This document shows, one piece after another, positions 54,722 through 64,000 of a stretch of DNA of 64,000 nucleotides; within the stretch, counting starts at the first letter, position 1; each line of letters begins with the position of its first letter. The stretch lies in the NCBI GenBank assembly GCA_012934845.2, contig WNNJ02001606.1, forward strand, positions 62,001 to 126,000, in the 5' to 3' direction. The DNA comes from Pomphorhynchus laevis (lineage: Eukaryota; Acanthocephala; Palaeacanthocephala; Echinorhynchida; Pomphorhynchidae). Under the pieces are notes generated by a model. It had not been told where the DNA came from and made no database searches. It saw only the letters and a program-made list of their open reading frames with translations. The position numbers and the translations under genes are program-made.

Positions 54722-55006
54722 GTCCAAAATTCAACTGGAAGATCCCATTTGGATATGTGTATTTTCTATTGTATTGGTCTAAACAAAGTGGGAAAATTAC
54801 CCTCATGGAGATGGAAAACATCTTAGAATTAGCAAGTCAGATTAAGGAAATCGATCCTACTGGTAATTTTTATGCATATGCAAAGAATTCTCGAGCAAAT
54901 GAAGACCTGGTATTGTTAACACCTTCCACTAATAAAGGAAGGTCATTCTATGACACTCCTAAGACATTTGATCAATCCTCAATGGCTATGATTGATCAAA
55001 CACATC
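54722..55006 (+). CDS. Gene Y, exon e
   Basis: The largest gene Y exon, 285 bases. The first two bases complete a Ser codon from exon d. It codes for PKFNWKIPFGYVYFLLYWSK, QSGKITLMEMENILELASQI, KEIDPTGNFYAYAKNSRANE, a basic-polar stretch (LTPSTNKGRSFYDTPKTFDQ) and ends C|GTAATT. Mixed hydrophobic and charged, helix-like in the middle. GYVYFLLYW is too short for a sure membrane segment. No family recognised. Confidence 0.6.
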
Positions 55007-55056
55007 GTAATTATAGATTTATAAATTTTTCATACACGAACTTTGTTTTATTTTAG

Positions 55057-55196
55057 CTTTTGAATTGGAGCACGCCTTCCTTCAAACTGGATGCAAAGCT
55101 ATGCTTAGCTTTAGAGAAAATGATTCAAGCGCAATAGTAGATGCGAAGCGCACATCAGGCAATTTAATGAAGATCAAATGTAAAATGAACGATTAA
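55057..55196 (+). CDS. Gene Y, exon f (terminal)
   Basis: After TTTTATTTTAG, two bases complete Pro, then FELEHAFLQTGCKAMLSFRE, NDSSAIVDAKRTSGNLMKIK and CKMND with a TAA stop. The phase fits exon e exactly, with a short 50-base intron between. Codons and composition are host-like. The chain of six agreeing phases supports a real gene whose product I cannot name. Confidence 0.6.
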
Positions 55197-56454
55197 TCAT
55201 TTCAAACTATCGGCTTTTCATTTCTTTCAATTTTAGCTTATATGCCTTTCTTTTTGCTGGATATGGGAACAAATACTTCCAAAGAGGTTATGCTTTATAA
55301 TTATATGACGTATTATAAAATCAGGAATCAATAATATTTCCAATAACCATATACAATGTTTTAATTAGATATATTTGCTATCTGTACTTCGAATTTTGTT
55401 AATTTCGTTGATGCTTACACAATAGAAGTTATTCTTACATGCTTGAATATCCATACATTGATTAAATAATATTTCTCTTTACCTCATTTTGGTGCCTCCT
55501 ACAGAAGAAACGAGCTGCCAATGTAATAACCTTTTCGATATATCCGATTGGTCTTTAAAGTATACTTGCCAGCTGCTAAATTCAGGGTTATAGCCACCTA
55601 CAATATTCTTTTTAAACATGACAACATTGTGGGATATGAGCTTGACAGACAATCTTTCTAATAGCACCCTTTGAAAATCATAGCGAAATCAGCAAGTTGG
55701 AATGACGATAGAGCTATGATCATTATAGCGCTTGTTGTAAAATATCTAAAATTTCATGCCTATGATTTTGAGATCTTATCTGAATTTAATCATTCACTTA
55801 AAAGAGGGTTTGCTACTTGACTAAATACTTGAAAATTTGAGAAATACGATTTGCTAGTATATTGATCAAAACAGCCATTAACTAATCTAAGTACATGATT
55901 TTGCTTTCACTATCGAAAGTGTTTTGGTTGTCAAGATTAAATTAAGTTTGTATTTTCATGATTTAAGTAGATATAATATGCATTGGATACTTTTACTCGT
56001 TTTATTGTCTACAACATTAGTTTGAATCGACCAGCAGTATCCATAATCTAAAAGTGAAATGATCTTTATGATAATTTAAATATTGTTGTGCCGTAAATAA
56101 TTTAATAAAAATATTGAAAATATTAATTTAATAATAGGAAATATATATATCCGTAAATTTGTATTGCTTATATTATAATCTGACTGTAGGATCTGTTAAT
56201 CTGGTAGTTGCCGAATCTGGTAATTCGAATAATGTAGTTTCGTATGCATAATTGAAAATACTAAAAATTTTCAAAAACAAATGTTTATTTATTCGATTAA
56301 GATTATTTTAACTGCATTTTCGTTAAATATGTATATTAACTTATGTGAAGTGTTTCGGACACAAACTTTCTGAAAAAGCATACTTGTGAAGTTTTTTTCG
56401 TTACTATTACACATAACGTTTGTTATCATTAGTTGTTCGGCTTCGATATCCGAA
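55197..56454. other. Gene Y 3' flank
   Basis: AT-rich; no gene seen. The minus-strand frame at 55667-55479 has no supporting features. Confidence 0.4.
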
Positions 56455-56580
56455 CATAATCTGTAATCGTTTACTGCGGATTAAATCATCTATAGTAGCC
56501 TTGTACGTCCTCTTCCTTCACAGCCCAACACCTAAACCTAAGGCTGTCATATTTACATGTTAAGACACTATTATGTTTCA
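56455..56580. repeat. Dispersed repeat, copy 1
   Basis: CATAATCTGTAATCGTTTAC through CCTAAACCTAAGGCTGTCAT is found again, diverged, at 61850-61975. Type unknown. Confidence 0.7.
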
Positions 56581-56634
56581 AAAACCAATTCCATTGTTTT
56601 AATTATTATGTATAAATAGGAGTAGAAAAAATTT

Positions 56635-58310
56635 AAATGTAATTAATTTAAAAATTTAAATTAATATTTTGGGTTACTATGTAGTATCCTACTAACCCAA
56701 ATATTTGATAAATATCAATTATTTATAATGATTCAAGATAGGAATTCTTATTTAATTAAGTTTTAATAGCGAATTTTCGGTAACTAACTGTTACCATCGT
56801 CAGGCTGAACACCAAATTTGTGATAGCAGCTTTATATACTGACGCCCCCATCTTCGGCTGTAGTTTTATTACGAGGAGCCGCAATTCATCATTTCGTATG
56901 TATGCAGCGATAAATATAAAAATATTGAATGTAATTAATTTTAAAATTTAAATTAATATTTTGAGTTACTATGTGGTAGCCTACTATCCCAAATATTTGA
57001 TAAATATCAATTATCTATGATGAGGATTCCAGACCAAAAATAATCAAGTTTTAATAGCAAATTTTCGGTAACTAACTGATACCATCGTCAGGCTGAACAC
57101 CAAATTTGTGATAGCAGCTTTATATACTGACGCCCCCATCTTCGGCTGTAGTTTTATTACGAGGAGCCGCAATTCATCATTTCGTATGTATGCAGCGATA
57201 AATATAAAAATATTGAATGTAATTAATTTTAAAATTTAAATTAATATTTTGAGTTACTATGTGGTAGCCTACTATCCCAAATATTTGATAAATATCAATT
57301 ATCTATGATGAGGATTCCAGACCAAAAATAATCAAGTTTTAATAGCAAATTTTCGGTAACTAACTGATACCATTGTCAAGCTGAAAACCAAATTTGTGAT
57401 AGCAGCTTTATATACTGACGCCCCCATCTTCGGCTGTAGTTTTATTACGAGGAGCCGCAATTCATCATTTCGTATGTATGCAGCGATAAATATAAAAATA
57501 TTGAATGTAATTAATTTTAAAATTTAAATTAATATTTTGAGTTACTATGTGGTAGCCTACTATCCCAAATATTTGATAAATATCAATTATCTATGATGAT
57601 GATTCCAGACCAAAAATAATCAAGTTTTAATAGCAAATTTTCGGTAACTAACTGTTACCATCGTCAGGCTGAACACAAAATTTGTGATATCAGCTTTATA
57701 TACTGACGCCCCCATCTTCGGCTGTAGTTTTATTACGAGGAGCCGCAATTCATCATTTCGTATGTATGCAGCGATAAATATAAAAATATTGAATGTAATT
57801 AATTTTAAAATTTAAATTAATATTTTGAGTTACTATGTGGTAGCCTACTATCCCAAATATTTGATAAATATCAATTATCTATGATGATAATTCCAGACCA
57901 AAAATAATCAAGTTTTAATAGCAAATTTTCGGTAACTAACTGTTACCATCGTCAGGCTGAACACGAAATTTGTGATATCAGCTTTATATACTGACGCCCC
58001 CATCTTCGGCTGTAGTTTTATTACGAGGAGCCGCAATTCATCATTTCGTATGTATGCAGCGATAAATATAAAAAAATATTGAATGTAATTAATTTTAAAA
58101 TTTAAATTAATATTTTGAGTTACTATGTGGTAGCCTACTAACCCAAATATTTGATAAATATCAATTATCTATGATGATGATTCCAGACCAAAAATAATCA
58201 AGTTTTAATAGCAAATTTTCGGTAACTAACTGTTACCATCGTCAGGCTGAACACAAAATTTGTGATAGCAGCTTATATACTGACGCTCCCCATCTTCCGC
58301 TATAGTATTT
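56635..58310 (-). repeat. 288-bp tandem array with hammerhead motifs
   Basis: About 5.8 head-to-tail units. The landmark TTTTCGGTAACTAACTG falls at steps of 288, 288, 288, 288 and 290 bases (CGG at 56778, 57066, 57354, 57642, 57930, 58220). Units are nearly the same except the first and last. On the minus strand each unit has CUGACGA, stem II GGUAAC-AGUUA-GUUACC, GAAA, AU and UC or UU, then GCU pairing with AGC before the core. Units 1, 4, 5 and 6 keep the full core, unit 2 has one stem II change, and unit 3 has a damaged CUGANGA. Confidence 0.9.
56765..56815 (-). ncRNA. Hammerhead motif in array unit 1
   Basis: Minus strand: AGC, CUGACGA, U, GGUAAC-AGUUA-GUUACC, GAAA, AU, UC, GCU. The best unit of the array, because the cleavage triplet ends in C (AUUC). 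Stem I beyond AGC/GCU is irregular. Confidence 0.65.
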
Positions 58311-59030
58311 ATTAATCATTTTCAAACTAATTAATATTTCATTTTCTTAAGTATTTAAAATTTTGCAAAGCCTTAATATTTTCGTAAACACCAAAGCGGT
58401 CAGTTGTAATATTTATCCTCCTAGAAAGATTATCAATCCAAAGTAATGGAATAATATGTGCTGATAATTTATACATTTTCATCGGAAAAATTAAAAACTG
58501 TAATAATTTCGTTTCTATCAGTCAATTTCGGTAAAATGCTTTTATAAAATATAAAAATCAACCTATAGATTACAGTAATTACATTTCAATCTGTGTTTGC
58601 AATCCTTAAGTGTTTTATAATTTTTTAAATGTTGGCAAATTGAAAAAATTCAGTTAAATGAGCCTACGTATTTTGTACAATATACAAACTTACAAGTCTT
58701 CGTATTTTGTACGATATATATAAATTTAAAACTAAATATTTTAATCCTTAGATGTTCTAAAGTTTAGATATATGTAAAGTATTAACTTTAAAAATATCAA
58801 TTTTTATGAAGTGATTAATAAATATTATATAATGTATACGAATTAAAAGTAAGGGTCATAAGAAAAATAAAAATAGTTAATTTTTAGCATATTTTATTTG
58901 CACAGAAAAAAGCATATTGCTCTAGTTTGTTTATATCTGTTAGGCTACTGAGGAATAAAATTTACTAAAAATTTTTTTCGATTCAAAATTGCAGATTTTA
59001 TGATTAAAATCGGATCTGTAAAATGTTAAT
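58311..59030. other. AT-rich spacer
   Basis: No gene or repeat supported. Confidence 0.45.
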
Positions 59031-59034
59031 AGGT

Positions 59035-59105
59035 CATTGGCATGTATTTGCCCCCGCTGCTATGTTGAGTTGAGAAATAGAGGCCGTAAATTGTTCTCTC
59101 TCAAT
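59035..59105 (+). repeat. Solitary Penelope-type 3' end block
   Basis: GGCATGTATTTGCCCCCGCTG then CTATGTTGAG and GAGGCCG matches the block at 10395-10460 behind the RT-only Penelope-like element, but no RT is attached here. Confidence 0.6.
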
Positions 59106-59391
59106 GATTTATATTTTTCGAATAAGATATTAGTTCCCATTATTCTATAAACTATATTGATTATATAATAATGTTTAAAAAGTATACATCATCGAGTATC
59201 TGCATCGTCAGTAATACTAAAATGGTACGCATAGTACTTATAGAGAAGTCGATAGGCTCATAACGGCGTGATTGCAAAACATATCTGAGAATTTGAATTT
59301 TCAAATTTCATTTTTTTATAATAGCGTGAATGCTAAACATATAGAAATGGAAAATACCCTAAACGTTTGTTCTTAGATTGGATTGTTATGC

Positions 59392-59625
59392 GGTAGCCTA
59401 CTAACCCAAATATTTGATAAATATCAATTATTTATAATGATTCCAGACAAAAATTATTTAATCAAGTTTTAATAGCAAATTTTCGGTAAATAACTGATAC
59501 CATTGTCAAGCTGGAAACCAAATTTGTGATATCAGCTTTGTATACTGACGCCCCCATCTTCGGCTGTAGTTTTATTACGAGGAGCCGCAATTCCTCATTT
59601 CGTATGTACGTAGCGAGAATGGTAC
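59392..59625 (-). repeat. Single diverged unit of the 288-bp repeat
   Basis: GTAGCCTACTAACCCAAATA through ACTGACGCCCCCATCTTCGG repeats the array unit about 1.1 kb downstream of it. Its hammerhead core is damaged (UUGACAA). Confidence 0.8.
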
Positions 59626-59829
59626 ATTAACGTACACCACATCAGTTATATAAAAATAAAAAACGAAATATATACACAATATACAGCAACAAAAGAAAAA
59701 TAAAGGAAAAGGAAGGATTAAAAATTAATAAATTAAATAATAAATTAATAAATTAAATAAACATAACAGGTAAAATTCAAAACCAAACAAATTTTAAGTA
59801 AAGATAGGTTGAAATAAAATTGTGATTTT

Positions 59830-60410
59830 ACTGGGCTCAATGTAATCTTGACTCTGCACTGGTTTGGTTTCCACTAATTAGTTGATGTACCTCTCTTTAA
59901 GCCAATGCATCTAGAAATAATCTTGTCTTTTTATCAACAGACTTATGCAGTTACCTAAAGTTGTTAGCTAGGTCCAATAGATGCGCTGTTTCTCTGACAT
60001 GCTGTACTACGGCACACTTTATGTTTTACAGATCCCTACATGTGCAAGCATGTTCTAACAATCTTTCATGCAGATGTCTACCAGTTTGTCCTACGTAGGT
60101 CTTGTTGCAAGATTAACAAGGTATTTCATAAACTACACCAAACGTCTCTTTCTTCGGTTTACGTTTGAATGTACTGAATAATTTAACACCTTACGAGTAT
60201 AGGGACAAAGTTTTTTGTCTGTATTATTATTTAAAGACCTCCACGTCCTCGTTAGATGTAGGTTTACCTTGTCATTGTTCGATGGTAGACGGACATAAGC
60301 TCTCTCTAATCTACTTATTTCAGACAGTACGTTTTTATCATTTTGGTGCCTAACCGAATATAATGTTCGCTTAATTATTGTGGGAAGAAACCCTTTATCC
60401 AGGAACACTT
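59830..60410 (-). mobile_element. Penelope-like RT tail and GIY-YIG endonuclease, inverted
   Basis: Minus strand. 60408-60133: GFLPTIIKRTLYSVRHQNDK, a linker with KRRLV at its end. Then, in other frames, VVYEIPC, CNKTYVGQTGRHLHERLLEH, CAVVQHVRETAHLLD and VDKKTRLFLDALA. This is the linker and GIY-YIG nuclease of a Penelope-like element of a different subfamily from that at 37 kb (T-Y-V-G-Q-T-G-R-H versus Q-Y-V-G-E-T-G-R-G). Broken several times. Confidence 0.8.
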
Positions 60411-60589
60411 TGGAAACATGTTCATGCTCGCTTTTACGTAAAAATTTATTGCTGCAATATTTGGATGATCTTAAGAAATATGATCGCTAGTAGTTGTAGG
60501 ACAGATCGCTAGTAGTTGTTGTTCAGAGGGAAGTTATTGATGCAAATTAGGGTATACTGTAAACGACGTTAGTATGTTAATACAGAAAT

Positions 60590-60740
60590 TGAAAGGATTG
60601 CAACTACCAAAAAATTATCTTATGATATCAGCAGATGTTGTGACTTTGTTTACTAAAGTACCCCTTGATCGAACCATAATAATGGCGTCTGATTTATTGT
60701 CCAATAGTTGTATCGAGTTGCTTGCATCTAAGTACCAATG
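60590..60740 (+). mobile_element. Penelope-like RT fragment
   Basis: LPKNYLMISADVVTLFTKVP, then LDRTIIMASDLL: the D-V-V-S-L-F-T-N-V-P box of Penelope RT. It points away from the minus-strand endonuclease 180 bases to the left, repeating the head-to-head pattern seen at 36.9 and 38.7 kb. Confidence 0.75.
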
Positions 60741-60966
60741 AGTGGTACACACTACTATATTTTTGTACTAATTGAGCATTAATTATTTATCAAATAATTG
60801 ATTAAAATATCATTCGAAACCATATACTAATTTAACCAAATTTATAAACAAAATTTACTAATTTACCAAATTAGTAATTTATAATTACTAATATATAATT
60901 TTCACATTATGTAACTGACCGCTTGAGCATTTAAGTTTTTCTTATTCTTTACGTTTGTGTATTTAG

Positions 60967-61013
60967 AGTACTTCTCAAAAGTTACTTGCGATCGAAGAGG
61001 AATCACCTGATCG
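60967..61013 (+). CDS. Gene X, exon 1 of those visible
   Basis: A 47-base exon between GTATTTAG and CG|GTAAAA, coding for STSQKLLAIEEESPD plus two bases of an Arg codon. The next exon supplies the missing T. The gene's true start was not found upstream. Confidence 0.45.
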
Positions 61014-61270
61014 GTAAAATACTTTCGCAATTATTCCCTTTAGCAAACATTGACTTTCAAGTAGTTTCTCTCTATAAAATATAAATGATATCATGAATCT
61101 TATATATATGAAATTATAATATCTTTATTAATTTAAATAAAATGCTAGAATATAAAATAAATTTTACAGTGACATGCTATAATTATCTAAATTAGACACG
61201 AAAGAAAACAAACATTGTATTCATAACTGTTAATTAAATATTAAATTTTAACAATGCTATGTATTTTTAG

Positions 61271-61346
61271 TGAGAACGTACCCATAATGAAGTCTGTTAC
61301 CTATTCTACCGTAAATGAAGATCTAGATAACCATCATTATTTCAAA
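61271..61346 (+). CDS. Gene X, exon 2
   Basis: 76 bases from GTATTTTTAG to AAA|GTATGT, coding for ENVPIMKSVTYSTVNEDLDN then HHYFK. Phase 2 in, 0 out. It agrees with both neighbours. Confidence 0.5.
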
Positions 61347-61663
61347 GTATGTAAATGCTCAAAGTATGTAAAATAATCTTAATTATTTGCTAATGATTTG
61401 TAAATGTCTAAAGAATAAAAGTGATGTCAACCCGCTTAGTCGGTAATATATGTGTTTGTACAGTCCCTAATAAAAAATATTTGTGACTTATTACAAGTGC
61501 CCTATCGCACGAATTAACATTACAATTTTTCGGGTCAAATGAATTTGTAAAATTTTGGAGCTTTTAATTTTAAAAGCATTAAATCTAACCGTGATATCAT
61601 TGATTTGTGATTTTTTATTGGATTTAATGATGCCGATATTTTTGGAAACAAATCTGTGTTTAG

Positions 61664-61777
61664 GTTGTAAGATCAGCAGTAGACAATGCAATGCAAGATC
61701 ATAACATAGCGAAAGATGACAAACGGTTTACTTACATATCAGAGAACTTATTTTTGACGGTGTTGACACTTTACGAG
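61664..61777 (+). CDS. Gene X, exon 3
   Basis: 114 bases from CTGTGTTTAG to GAG|GTATAA, coding for VVRSAVDNAMQDHNIAKDDK, then RFTYISENLFLTVLTLYE. Phase 0 at both ends. A mixed amphipathic helix pattern. No family recognised. Confidence 0.55.
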
Positions 61778-61849
61778 GTATAAGCATATAGAGTAACTTA
61801 CATATATACTACTTTTTATAATTATAAAGTATTATAATTATATATATAA

Positions 61850-61975
61850 AGATAACCTGTAATCTTTTACTGCGAATTGAAGCATCTAAAGTAGTCTCGT
61901 AGGTGCTCTTTATCCACTATCCAATACCTAAACCTACAACTGTCATATTTTATTTCATGCTAAGTCTTTTATGTT
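61850..61975. repeat. Dispersed repeat, copy 2
   Basis: GTAATCTTTTACTGCGAATT through CCTAAACCTACAACTGTCAT matches 56455-56580. It lies in the last intron of gene X. Confidence 0.7.
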
Positions 61976-63473
61976 TTAAATCATATCAGATAACTGAGTA
62001 TACCTATTTTATACGATATATAAATTAAAACTAAAGATAAATAATTACTAATAAAAAATAATGATATAATATTTTATACAATTTATATAATTAGATATAG
62101 ATTATTAGATTTTATAATTATAATTATTTATCTCTCTTCTTAACTTATCTATAGAAAAAAAATACTTAGACTCAGTTATCTGATCTGATTTATATATCGC
62201 AATGCGAACAGTAAAATCGAATCGGCCTTTATGCCGAGAATAAAACGACTTTGTGCATTATTGTATATTATGAACACTAGAGGGAACGATTATATTTGAT
62301 GGTTTTTTATTTTTATACGTTTTTATTTTTATACGTTTTCATAACTAATAGCTCGGTATGGATCCAGCGACGAACAGCTGTAATAGCGACAATAATTATT
62401 TTGATTTCGCATTGCAATTTTCTTATTTATTATCATTTTAAGTAATTGACATTAAGAAATAACTTTTATGTATTCTAGGAAAGAATACTGTTTTTGAACG
62501 TTATATTTTAGTAAACGTTATGTTTTACTAAAAAGAGATTTTGTAAGATTATATATTCAAATATCTTATCAACAAGTTAATCATTCAAAATGGTAAAGTA
62601 TGGATCATTAAAGTCTTTAACTGCTTCATAGCGATGTGAATGATAATGTATTTACATAAAAGCCCTAAAAATGAAAGCCATGAATTTACATTTTTGGTGA
62701 ATACATCCACCGTTATGTGGATGTATTCTATATTTTAAAATTTGCAATTCTGCAATCAATTTTCCAATGAAAGATTTACTTTGTTGATTGGAAATTGGAA
62801 AAAAGAAACAACAATTTAACGAACGCCGATGTCCAGCAAAAATAACTTTATTGCTTTATCACAATTTATCTTTCGTTTATAGAGACACCTGTTTAATCTG
62901 ATAATTTTAAGCAGTCATTCAAATTAGGTGAATTCGTCAAATTAAATCACTCGTTTGAACCTATAATTTCTAAACATCTACATTTATGTTAAATTGGAAA
63001 AATGGTTTAAGAGTATCATCATTCCTTATTCCACTTGTTCATAAGAATTAATTATCCTTACTATTTTGTATAATACAACGGGATGCAAAAATGTTTTTTT
63101 GAATGTCATTTAAATTTAAATTTTACTTTATCGTCACCGCGTAATAATAGCAAAAAGATTATGTCCATGATTTACGAGTTTGCTGTTTGTTTTTATATGT
63201 TGTAATTATGCCCATTTTACAATTCGAACGGATAACTAAGATTACGAATTCTTCGTAACTCAAAGAATACGATATATGTATATTGATGTGCTGATCAAAT
63301 ACAATTGTTGTTTCATTACGAACCTGCCAACATGTTTATTTACACATTATTTGATCATAAAAGTAACCCAAACATTTGACTAGCTGTATATATAGGCACT
63401 GAACATGACAAATATGACTCTAATTTGAACCTTGGCAAGTGTTTATATATCTTATTGGTCTTTTTTATTTTAG
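61976..63473. other. Gene X last intron
   Basis: AT-rich. A small duplication TTTTTATTTTTATACG lies at 62306-62338; otherwise nothing recognised. It ends in the acceptor TTTTATTTTAG. Confidence 0.45.
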
Positions 63474-63587
63474 GCACTACCTTGTCACTTACTAAATACG
63501 GAGAAGATCATCGCAAAAATGGCTGCTGAAAATATAGTAAAACTGCTCGAGAAACTTAGTATACTTGAATTTCAAAATAGCTATTGA
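63474..63587 (+). CDS. Gene X, exon 4 (terminal)
   Basis: 37 codons and TGA: ALPCHLLNTEKIIAKMAAEN, then IVKLLEKLSILEFQNSY. Phase 0 from exon 3. The four visible exons (351 bases) give 116 residues ending in a helical, Leu-rich tail with possible coiled-coil character. I cannot name the protein. Four agreeing phases and good splice sites make it a credible host gene. Confidence 0.55.
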   Translation, partial: ALPCHLLNTEKIIAKMAAENIVKLLEKLSILEFQNSY

Positions 63588-64000
63588 CAAGATGAGGAAA
63601 CTACGACATCAAATAGTCGCCAAAACACTACTTTTCAATATTATGTTAATTCCAATTTTCTTTAAACGATTGCATACTTAATTTGTTGATCTGTACGAAA
63701 TTATTGTAAATTAATATTCGTATAAATGAATTTTATTTTTCTACAAAATTGTAATTAAATATTCATACAGATGAATTTTGTTTGCTTTTTCGTAAATTAA
63801 AATTGTTATTTAACATTCGTATTTGATGAATTCGCTCTCTTGTATTTTGTTGTTATTAAGTATTTGTAATATCGTGTCGCAATTACTGCTCCACAATACT
63901 TGCTCAAAGGAAATATTATACCTCACTTTGAGCACGACTACTTGTTTATGGTTCTCATTTTTTTTCAATCTTTTTATAATTATTCGGAGTTTATATTTAG
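63588..64000. other. Gene X 3' flank
   Basis: AT-rich. Between about 63700 and 63830 a degenerate unit of about 60 bases (ATTCGTAT.. ATGAATTTTxTTT) repeats roughly three times. Confidence 0.45.

Overview
This window is invertebrate nuclear DNA. It is AT-rich, with intron-split genes and dense, mostly decayed transposable elements. No bacterial or organellar genes are visible. Splice phases allow one confident host gene and two unidentified ones. The phylum is not settled: the element mix (CR1-like LINEs, Penelope-like elements, Ty3-like fossils, hAT relics, hammerhead ribozymes) fits a flatworm or an arthropod.

Host genes, all on +: (1) NDUFA6 (complex I LYR subunit), with two coding exons at 23254-23436 and 29175-29393 around a 5.7 kb intron full of elements. 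(2) 'Gene Y', at least six small phase-compatible exons from 47147 to 55196 ending at a stop, possibly extended upstream by exons at 33800 and 41997; product not recognised. (3) 'Gene X', four phase-compatible exons from 60967 to 63587 ending at a stop; product not recognised.

Elements, left to right. 1-7165: fragments of three LINE families (A, B and C) in both orientations. 7590-8520: LINE C-terminal debris. 8530-10500: a Penelope-like element without a visible endonuclease. 11240-14340: a fairly long LINE-C copy. 14690-22480: fossil Ty3/gypsy-like fragments, one interrupted by the best-preserved LINE-A copy (15890-20050), which carries a 13-bp tandem repeat in its leader. 23580-26070: a LINE in the NDUFA6 intron, followed by hammerhead-bearing inverted repeats and a GC-rich retroelement fragment. 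34230-39073: several Penelope-like fragments with GIY-YIG endonuclease pieces in inverted positions. 44190-46560: a LINE-B copy between 50-bp inverted repeats. 47311-49090: a broken hAT element. 51590-53600: a minus-strand LINE. 56635-58310: a 288-bp tandem array. 59830-60740: more Penelope-like debris.

The most interesting layer is RNA-based. Many otherwise unexplained hairpins and repeats contain hammerhead ribozyme cores (CUGANGA, a stem II hairpin, GAAA, a very short self-complementary step, then UH). They occur as head-to-head palindromes (26627-26784, 38039-38236, 53656-53978; a decayed one at 36072-36250), next to a Penelope endonuclease fragment (36719-36766), and in nearly every unit of the 288-bp array. 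The 53.7-54.0 kb palindrome carries a near-perfect ribozyme on each strand.
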